IMG/VR virus record: IMGVR_UViG_3300025168_000776
Location: 1-21,816 of that record
Direction: 5' to 3' (one strand)
Length of the DNA: 21,816 nucleotides
From: a virus
Positions 6,904 through 14,300 of this stretch are shown here, one piece after another. The notes under the pieces were generated by a model, which worked only from the letters and a program-made list of their open reading frames with translations, was not told where the DNA came from and ran no database searches. The number at the start of each line of letters is the position of its first letter. Positions within the stretch are counted from its first letter, which is position 1. Both the position numbers and the translations under genes were made by a program.

Positions 6904-7128
6904 ATGGATAAAAATAAAGAAGAAGGGAATCTAGTTTCGTTTAGAGTATTTTTAACGCGAGATGGCAATGTAATTTCTGAGTTTAGTCACTTACCTTTAG
7001 AAGAAATAGAGACTATTTTTTCTTCGGATGAGATTCCTGTCATTAGAAAAATAGTAAAGGAAGGATGTGCTGAACTAGCGGGTTTGCATTTCCATTTAGA
7101 AAGAGAAGTCCAAATGATTAATGTTTAG
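6904..7128 (+). CDS. Small protein of unknown function at the operon end (74 aa)
   Basis: A 74-residue acidic protein: a beta-like start (LVSFRVFLTRDGNVISEF), then an acidic linker (LEEIETIFSSDEIP) and a helix (VIRKIVKEGCAELAG). It has one Cys, so it is not a thioredoxin or glutaredoxin despite standing next to nrdB. I do not recognise a family. It has the strongest ribosome binding site in the window. Its last four codons overlap, head-on, the last codons of the opposite-strand gene (7118-7128), marking where the two transcription blocks meet. Confidence 0.65.
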   Translation: MDKNKEEGNLVSFRVFLTRDGNVISEFSHLPLEEIETIFSSDEIPVIRKIVKEGCAELAGLHFHLEREVQMINV

Positions 7129-7300
7129 TCTCTCCTCCACCATCAAATATTTCTTCGGGGTTAGACATGGCTAAGTATTGATACTCAAACATTTCTCTAT
7201 AGGTTTCAAAAGGAACTACACTCAAGTCATTTGCAGCGTGGAAACGCGCATAGATTTGATAAGCAGCCCCTAGTTGATCTTCTGTATATAAAGCTAACAT
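7118..7300 (-). CDS. Small conserved-type phage protein (60 aa)
   Basis: A 60-residue helical protein: LYTEDQLGAAYQIYARFHA, then PFETYREMFEYQYLAM, then an acidic tail. The 'YTE.QL..AY..Y' opening followed by 'E.YR.MFE' is a pattern I have seen in small proteins at the end of marine phage late operons; no function is known to me. The AAAGGT of its ribosome binding site contains part of the preceding lipoprotein's stop region. It is the last gene of the late block and converges on the 74-residue gene with an 11-base overlap. Confidence 0.65.
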   Translation of the reverse strand: MLALYTEDQLGAAYQIYARFHAANDLSVVPFETYREMFEYQYLAMSNPEEIFDGGGETKH

Positions 7301-7306
7301 ATAATT

Positions 7307-7492
7307 TTACCTTTTAAATATTTGATCTACAGAACAAGTTGGTTGTCGCCTACAATCTTCAAGATTTTGTTGAAATATCTCTGGCTCTACCCATTCAAAT
7401 TCAGGATAGATGGGAACATCATTTAAATAATATGATAACTCATTGGCATTACACCCTGTTATTAATAGAGCTGTAAGCATTAAATATTTCAT
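7307..7492 (-). CDS. Predicted small lipoprotein coupled to the cytochrome/copper protein
   Basis: A 61-residue protein with a short lipoprotein signal: MKYLMLTALLITGC, with lipobox ITGC and Cys14 as the lipidation site. The residue after the Cys is Asn, so Lol sorting to the outer membrane is expected. The mature part of about 47 residues is acidic and contains a FEWVEPEIF segment and two further cysteines (Cys47, Cys53). Its start overlaps the upstream stop by 4 bases (ATGA), so the two are probably made together. One reading is an outer-membrane spanin: it is small, lies in a lysis-gene neighbourhood and has an 'EWVEP' stretch like some phage lysis lipoproteins. The other reading is an accessory or anchor for the upstream periplasmic enzyme. 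The sequence does not decide. Confidence 0.7.
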   Translation of the reverse strand: MKYLMLTALLITGCNANELSYYLNDVPIYPEFEWVEPEIFQQNLEDCRRQPTCSVDQIFKR

Positions 7493-8787
7493 TGGGCTAG
7501 TAATCTCCTTTCTTTTCTTTCAGTTAAAAGTTCTTGGTACTTCTCATCATCAAGATGGGTGACTGCAATCCAAGCATGAGTCATTTCATCACCAGTACGG
7601 CTTCCTCCTACAACCCACATATCGGGATCAGGGTTGTTGGGGTTATCTGCGGTGTTATCATACCACTGTTTAAGGACTAACACGGCTCCTTGTGGAATCA
7701 GTGGGGCATAGTCAGTGTCATATATGTGACTATGATGCCATGTAGCACTCCAGTTAGACACTTGACTGATCGCTTCTGTGCGTCCTGTCTCTGGATAGAA
7801 TATTTCAAAACTTGCTGCATTCATACGGAGATGACCATGAGGTTGCCATGAGTCTATGCGTACTGGATGGTCAAAACTGTGGAAGGCTTGAGTCATGTAG
7901 TAATCATTGGGCGGTATAGTAATATCATTTTGATTACCAATCCTATAGAGCTTTAAGTCTTGCTTGTATGTGAGTTCTTTAGATTCTTCTGCGCTATAGA
8001 GCCACAGACCTATCTCTACTACATTATCTTTAATCATTGTGCCGGGAGCTATTGAACCTAAGCCGCCGGGAAACATATGAATGTCCCAAGCTATCTCAGC
8101 ATTGGCGGGTAGAGTTCTGCATACATTATCAGGAACAATCTCTCCCCATTTACCCATAGCGTATTCAGTTAGCATCCCATATCTCTCACCATCTAAGGTG
8201 ACAGTACTGTTTGCATGGTGTACTACGCTCTTAGCATCGCCTCTAGGCTTAACCTGAACTGCTTTGATGCAACGGTCCTCAGTTAAACCACTAGCTACGT
8301 TGTGCTTGTGCCAGAGATCATTACCACTAGCAGGAATATCTATTGGTATAGATGGTATAACCAGTGTAGGCTCTCCGAAGTCTCCGTAGAAACTCCACTG
8401 ACTAGGATCAGGGAGATCAGGGGGTTGAACAACCCTATCTGTATCTCCATACTCTGATCCCATATCTACCCACTCAATTAAAGTATCTATATCTTTTTGG
8501 GAGAGCCGCCAATCCCCATGAAGGTTCTGGATTCCTATGTTCTCATCATATGCATAAGGAGGCATCTCACGACTCGCTACCTTGTACTGTATTAAAGGAC
8601 TCCACGGTCTTACTGCCTCATAAGATTCAAACGTCATAGGACCAATGCCGCCTTCGCGGTGACATACTACACAGTTATCATTAATTATGGCTGCAACGTC
8701 ATCAACATATGTTACTTTTTCAGCATATGTTTTCTCGGCTACTAAGAGCAGCGCAACGGCTATCATTAAACCAATTAATGTTTTCAT
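7489..8787 (-). CDS. Secreted cytochrome c / copper type II monooxygenase-like (PHM/DBM-fold) protein
   Basis: A 432-residue exported protein. Residues 1-22 form a Sec signal peptide (hydrophobic LIGLMIAVALLLVA, cut near TYA-E). A cytochrome c domain follows: Cys39-Val-Val-Cys42-His43 for covalent haem and Met75 (REMPPYAYD) as likely axial ligand. From about residue 135 comes a region like copper type II ascorbate-dependent monooxygenases. His190-His191 (VVHHANS) and His237 (DIHMFPGG) are candidate CuH ligands. His317-Gly-His319 (QPHGHLRM) and Met402 (GDEMTHAW) match the CuM site. Bacterial proteins with this cytochrome-monooxygenase fusion occur widely; their substrates are mostly unknown. 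It would act in the periplasm and need host cytochrome c maturation. GGAG lies 8 bases before its ATG, just after the endolysin. Domain calls are strong; reaction and phage role are unknown. Confidence 0.88.
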   Translation of the reverse strand: MKTLIGLMIAVALLLVAEKTYAEKVTYVDDVAAIINDNCVVCHREGGIGPMTFESYEAVRPWSPLIQYKVASREMPPYAYDENIGIQNLHGDWRLSQKDIDTLIEWVDMGSEYGDTDRVVQPPDLPDPSQWSFYGDFGEPTLVIPSIPIDIPASGNDLWHKHNVASGLTEDRCIKAVQVKPRGDAKSVVHHANSTVTLDGERYGMLTEYAMGKWGEIVPDNVCRTLPANAEIAWDIHMFPGGLGSIAPGTMIKDNVVEIGLWLYSAEESKELTYKQDLKLYRIGNQNDITIPPNDYYMTQAFHSFDHPVRIDSWQPHGHLRMNAASFEIFYPETGRTEAISQVSNWSATWHHSHIYDTDYAPLIPQGAVLVLKQWYDNTADNPNNPDPDMWVVGGSRTGDEMTHAWIAVTHLDDEKYQELLTERKERRLLAQ

Positions 8788-8788
8788 A

Positions 8789-9157
8789 TTAGTAACTCCA
8801 TATCCACGGTCTAGGCCGTTCTAGTGTATTTTCAATATTATCTAAGTGTATAAATCTGCTGCTTCCTTTCTGGTTTATACCAATCCCGCCAAACTCTCCA
8901 GACTTAACAGCAGCTTCTATGAGCTTGTAAGCCTGTTCTCCAGAGACTCCAATATCTATCGCGTGACCTGTAGCATGTGCGCCAGCGGCCTTCTTACGAG
9001 CTTCTATGGGGTGTTCTGGGCAACGATAGGCACTATTGACAGGGAAGGGGAAGCCTAGCTGATGCCTTAGTGTCTCTATCCTTTCCATGAAGGTTTCATT
9101 CATTCCACTCTTCCCACAGTGAGAGCATTTGAGTTCATCTGCGGTGAAGTATTTCAT
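8789..9157 (-). CDS. M15-family peptidase, probable endolysin
   Basis: A 122-residue zinc peptidase of the M15 (D-Ala-D-Ala carboxypeptidase / L-Ala-D-Glu endopeptidase-like) family, which cuts peptidoglycan stem peptides. Zinc ligands are His61 and Asp68 (GAHATGHAIDI) and His104 (RFIHLDN). The upstream SAYRCPEHP (residues 42-50) is also typical. An N-terminal Cys11-X2-Cys14 (LKCSHCGKS) precedes the catalytic domain. There is no signal peptide or membrane segment, so release for lysis would need a holin, which I cannot identify here. Its start overlaps the stop of the 735-residue gene (ATGA) and it is one base from the cytochrome/copper gene. A virion-attached peptidase is possible, but the small free domain favours a lysis enzyme. 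Confidence 0.88.
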   Translation of the reverse strand: MKYFTADELKCSHCGKSGMNETFMERIETLRHQLGFPFPVNSAYRCPEHPIEARKKAAGAHATGHAIDIGVSGEQAYKLIEAAVKSGEFGGIGINQKGSSRFIHLDNIENTLERPRPWIWSY

Positions 9158-11361
9158 CTCTTTTGTGCTAAGTCTAATGCATTAATTATTATATCTTCAC
9201 CCATTCTTAAAGGTTCCCCACGCTTTAATTTATCTTGAGTGTTAGCTATTGCTTGAGCCAAAGCGTTATCAAATTCTGGTCTACTAAATCCTTGTTTTCT
9301 TTGGTTTATTCCCCAACTATTATTCCACATATCTTTTAATTCTGTTCGCCATTCTTGTCCTTTTATAGCTTGTTTGGCTCCCTGATAAACTTCTTTGGCT
9401 TGACCCGCAGCAGCAGTAAGGGGGTTTTCAGCAGATTCATAACCAAATAAAGCATGATTAACCACATCAAATACTTCTTCATCGCCATCAATTTTAAATT
9501 GATTTCTATTTGTATCTGCATTTCTTAAATCATCAGTAGTCATTTCATATTCTCTGGCTACTTTTTTAGTTGGTAAATTATCTTTTTCGGGCGGTCCTTG
9601 TAAAATTACATCAGGCTCAGGAACAACTCTCTTTACTCCTACTCTTTGATGAGGAGGCACAATTTTATTAGTTAAATCTACAGCATCAGCAGTAATTTGT
9701 ACTTGTCTATCATCATCAAACCCTAAAAATTTAGCACCTTTGTTTAAAGCTCTATCAAACATACCAAAAATACCGCCTTTAGCACTCCGAGTTCTTTGAA
9801 GACTTCTTAGAACTTTACCACCTGTGTTGAAATTTGTTGTTGGTTCTAGTGGTGTTTCTTCTTCTTTATCTGGAAACGGAAATACAAAAGAATGTGTTTT
9901 TTTATGATCTAAATATGCTTTAGCTTCTTCTGTATCTTCGCCTCTGAGATCGGCTGTGGCTAAATAGGATGCTTCTTTATTTTCTTCGGCATATAGCGGC
10001 AATGTAAATCCTGCTGCGGGTAAACCAACTATTAAATAACCTGCCTTATCAGACCTTACTGATGCTCCTATTTTTTTTGCAACTGATCTTATCTGTCCTG
10101 CTACTACAGTTTCATAATGTTTTTGTACTTCTTCGGTTCTAGCCATTCTTCCTGACCAGACTTCTTCTTCGGGATTAATTAAAAATTTAACTTCTTGAGT
10201 TCCTTTGTTTTCCCCCATTACTAATGCTCTGTTAATCATGTTTTTAGTTTCACTAATATCTGGAAGAGATATAGACTGTTGTGAACGTAACAAGTTATCG
10301 GCAGAATATGTAAGTTCAGCTCTTTGTTCTTGTAACCTTCTTCTTGCTTCTAGATTTAGATTGCGTCCTGTTCGCGCATAAAGCTCTTCCTCTTTCTTGG
10401 CTGACTCTTTTATTTCTATCTCTATGTCTTCTAGTTGGTCCTGAAGATTTCTTAGTTTAGTGTCAGATTTTTTAGATAAGTATGTTTTCCGTTGAAACTC
10501 ACTATGCTTTTTCCACTCCTCAAAACGAACACCCCCACCAGCAGGAACCAAATCACTTTGCATTTCAAAAACTCTAAAGGCATTTGAATCTGGTTCTATA
10601 TCGTATCTCATATGATAAGAATAATCTGCTTCATCCAAATAACCAAAATGAGATGAGACTTTTGATCCGGGTTGTCTTACATCTCTTGGGTCTTTAAATA
10701 TTGCAATCCCATAAGTGTCTAAATCTACATCTTCGGGGGTGATCCCCTCATAAATATCTCTTAACGGAGAGGTGTCTCTGGCATATTGTTCAGCATCCAT
10801 ACTACGAACTATATCTTCTGGTAGAATATTAGCAGCCTCCGTATTATATCTAATTATATCGGCTTGCAGATCGGCTATTTCTTCGTCAATTGCCCAGACA
10901 TTACCATCACCTTCAGGTAGCCTAGCTCTTTCAGCCTGAAGATGCAAGATGAGGTCTTCAGCGTCTTCTACTCGTTCTCTCAGTACATCGGGATTAGTAA
11001 CTGTTGGGCCTTCTCTTACATCCTCCATACCTTCTTGTGCTTTAATTTCGTGTTGAGCTTGTGTGTCTTCTTTAGTTTTAAAACCAGTATCAACTGCATC
11101 TCGATCAAAACGATCCACATCTAGCTTTCGTATTCCTTCTGGCGTTAGAGCTACATTGCCGGACCTAGTATAGACAGTATCGTTTGGAAAGGTATCTTGT
11201 TGATTATCTAGCATGTAGTCAAGTTCTGCTCCCTCCATTTCGTCAGCCCTAACGCCTCTAGCAGCTAGTCTTTTTTTAACCAAATCGATAGGTACATTCT
11301 CGCCTTTGTCGGCAATTGCCTTTAAAGCTTGAGATAATATTGATTTAAGTCCTAGTGGCAT
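9154..11361 (-). CDS. Large virion-type protein with polyvalent-protein-like domain (735 aa)
   Basis: A 735-residue protein between the giant virion gene and the endolysin. Residues about 12-52 (VPIDLVKKRLAARGVRADEM, then ELDYML) form a small helical domain. Residues about 215-275 (YGIAIFKDP, then SHFGYLDEADYSYHMRYDIE and VFEMQSD) and about 370-460 (NMINRALVMGENKGTQEVKF, then EVQKHYETVV and IGASV) resemble blocks of phage polyvalent-protein-associated domains, whose usual form is 'H.R..R.D..G...L...E.QSD' followed by a 'RAL..A...G' helix. A charged coiled coil (about 295-350) sits between the blocks. A Gly-Gly-Lys motif (NFNTGGKV) follows near 518. The C-terminal region is helical and charged. 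It is probably a minor virion or ejected protein; an enzymatic role cannot be shown. It starts at TAATG with the previous stop. Confidence 0.7.
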   Translation of the reverse strand: MPLGLKSILSQALKAIADKGENVPIDLVKKRLAARGVRADEMEGAELDYMLDNQQDTFPNDTVYTRSGNVALTPEGIRKLDVDRFDRDAVDTGFKTKEDTQAQHEIKAQEGMEDVREGPTVTNPDVLRERVEDAEDLILHLQAERARLPEGDGNVWAIDEEIADLQADIIRYNTEAANILPEDIVRSMDAEQYARDTSPLRDIYEGITPEDVDLDTYGIAIFKDPRDVRQPGSKVSSHFGYLDEADYSYHMRYDIEPDSNAFRVFEMQSDLVPAGGGVRFEEWKKHSEFQRKTYLSKKSDTKLRNLQDQLEDIEIEIKESAKKEEELYARTGRNLNLEARRRLQEQRAELTYSADNLLRSQQSISLPDISETKNMINRALVMGENKGTQEVKFLINPEEEVWSGRMARTEEVQKHYETVVAGQIRSVAKKIGASVRSDKAGYLIVGLPAAGFTLPLYAEENKEASYLATADLRGEDTEEAKAYLDHKKTHSFVFPFPDKEEETPLEPTTNFNTGGKVLRSLQRTRSAKGGIFGMFDRALNKGAKFLGFDDDRQVQITADAVDLTNKIVPPHQRVGVKRVVPEPDVILQGPPEKDNLPTKKVAREYEMTTDDLRNADTNRNQFKIDGDEEVFDVVNHALFGYESAENPLTAAAGQAKEVYQGAKQAIKGQEWRTELKDMWNNSWGINQRKQGFSRPEFDNALAQAIANTQDKLKRGEPLRMGEDIIINALDLAQKR

Positions 11362-14300
11362 TAACTGGCTCCGTATACAGAGTTATAGAGGCTTCCGAAC
11401 TTTTCTTCTAACATTTTATTTCGGTCTTCTTCATCTATAAAAGCTCCACCTGCTTGCTCAACATAAGGCCGACCTGTCATTTTATCTATACGTTGATCAG
11501 GTTCTACAGGAACTTGAGGCACGTTATGTACTTCACCACCTTTGGCTAGTCTGAAGTCTCTAAAAGCAGCTTCCTCTTGTTGTTCAACAGCACCCGTTTC
11601 TACTGGCGGTCTTGGGTCTGGAACTTCTTCTTCAAAGTATAAATTAGTGTTTAACATTTCCACATGTTTATTATTTAAAGCGCGAATTAATTTACTAACA
11701 CTATTAATTTCGGACTCTGGATCAAAAGGAGTTTTGTTAAACATATTCATAAGCGCGGTTTCTGTTACCATATTATAAGGAGTAAAATATTTTCCTGCTA
11801 GTAAAGAGCCTATTGATTGCTTAGACATGCCTCTTTCTTCTAAAACTTTTACTGTTTCGCTACTACCTATTAATTCTTTAGTTGCTAAAAATTGACGATA
11901 TAACTCTTGCGTATTCCTATACCTAGCATCTTCAAAATTTACATAGTTTTTAATAATTTCTTCTGGTGTATTTTCATAGTTTATAATAGGTCTTCCAAGA
12001 TCATTTTGCTTGCCGTTATATTCAGAAACTCTATAACCTAAAGTTGTTTGAGGGTCTAGTTTGTTTATACGCAGACCTGCAAAAGTGGCTGCAAGTGCTT
12101 GTGATGTTGGCTTGACATATCCTGTGCTTGGATTGGGCGTGGCTAAAATAGATTCAGAACTTATAAGGTCATCTATTGAAGGTACTGTACCCGGTAAAAA
12201 AGATTGAAATATATGCCAAATAGCATTATCTAATCTTTCTATAGGTGTAGAAGATTCATTAAAAATATTTTTACCTCTTGGTGTTCTTCCGTCTGAAGCG
12301 GATATAGCAAAAGCTACATCTGTTAAGGCTTGAGTTAAAACAGGCTGATCTGTATACGGAGCAAGAACATCTCCTATTGCTGCTAAAGTTCCTTTTATTA
12401 TACGCTTATCTAAATCCTCGCCTTTTAATTTACCATTTCTAACTTCTTCAAATAAAATTTGAAAGGGAGCATTTATACTTTCGTAGGCATTTAAAAATTG
12501 AGTATCTATAACATGTATTTCTCCGTCTATTACAATCGGTATTCTAGGCGATGATTTAGACCACGGCTTTTCGTCTACTGTTTGAATAGCGTTATATTGT
12601 TCTCTTGAAAATCCATATAGTGCCGCTGATCCGCTTGCTACGCCAGACCAAAGACCCATCTGTGCTGTTCTACCTGCAAAACGCCTCATGCCTCTATTTT
12701 TTAATACTTGATTACTAGAACCCATCTCTTTAAAAGCTTCTCTATAGATGTTGACACTTGTTCTTAGTGACTCAGCAGGAAAAGAAACAAAACTACCGAA
12801 AGGAAGATGTCGCAAACGCTTTACATAAGGCGGGACAAAATCATAATTAGGAACAGTAGCACGAACTTTTCTAGCTGCTTCAGCTTTTAACACACTTATA
12901 TCAGTAGTAGGTAATGCTTTTTGTAGTGTTTCTAGTTCTGAATTATATATAACTATTTTATAAAAATCGTCTACTGCTACATAAGATTTTTCCATACCTT
13001 TGGCAAGAGGATCAACTACTTTTCCTATACCTTCAACTACAGGGTCTAAAGCCTCTCCAACTTTTCTTGTTGTACCATAGCTTTTTAGAGTATCGTTAGA
13101 GGCTTCTAATATACTTTTATCAGCATCTTTAAAACCAGACTCTAACAAAGCCCTAAATTCATTAACATTGGTATTAGTATTAACTACTCCTAGTCGTAGA
13201 TATTCTTTATACATTTTATTAAAACCTTCATCGCCTTGATCTCTTGCATTATTCCATAAAGTTTTAAATGTGTTTCTTACTGAAGCACCTGCGGGATTAA
13301 CTATAATACCATTAGCAGGGCCAAACTGCGCTCCTCCTATTATATTACGAGCTTGCGTTGTTATGCTGTAAACAGTTTTTTGTTTTTGAGAAAAGCCTTT
13401 TAATGATAGTGCGCCCTTATACCAACCATACAAGTTAGCATCAAATGATCCTTGATCATGTTTCAAAGCACTTGCTATTTCCGGTGTAGTATAATAGATA
13501 AATTCGCCTTCTCCATCTAACATACTACCAGTTCCTCCTATTTTAGTATTGTATACATCTGTATCAAATAGTTGTTCACCTGTATCTTTTTGAAAAGTCG
13601 CTCTAGATTCTACAGATGGTACAAGGCTTCTTCCCGGTGTTGCAGAAGTTCCCCAATCTGGATTACGAGATTTAAATATATAATTACCTTCTCCTAATCT
13701 TAGAAGATTTTCGTGGAACCTAGCGTCTTCATAAAACTTTGTTACTTTGTTAACAGTAATTAAAAGAGATTCATCAGCGTCAGTTACTTCACCCATTAAC
13801 TTTCTTATTTCTTCGGGTATATCTTTTTTAGCATCAAAAATCTTGTTATTTAATTTTTTTACAGATGTTAGATATTCTAAAGCACTATTATCTCCTCTTT
13901 CTAATATCTCATTAACATGTAATCTAGCATTTTGTTCAGCCAGTTCAGGAAGCTCTCCTGCATTCATACGGTTTTGTGTAAGAAAATTTATAGCATCATC
14001 TTTTATTTCTTGAGTAGGCACATAGTTTTTATCTTCAAAAAGTCTGAATGATCTTCTAATATATGAACCTATATTATCTTGTATTATTTCTTTTAGTTCA
14101 GGTTTTACCATAGCTGAATTAGACAGCCTATCAGAAAGTTGATCAATAAGTATTCTGCCTTCTAAAACTTGTTCTGCTACTTCTTCTGGTAAGTCGTGGT
14201 TTCTAGCTATGTTTTCAACTTGAGTTAAAAAGGGGCTAGATGAATCATCTAGTGATTCAGAAAAAGCTTCATTAACTTTATCTCTTAGTCCGGGGTTTTC

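Noticed and set aside
7489-8787. Idea that the cytochrome/copper gene shows the window is bacterial chromosome or a misassembly
   Set aside because: It is joined by one base to a phage endolysin gene and by an ATGA overlap to the next small gene, all on the late strand, with a proper ribosome binding site. This looks like an integrated operon member, although reads should still be checked.
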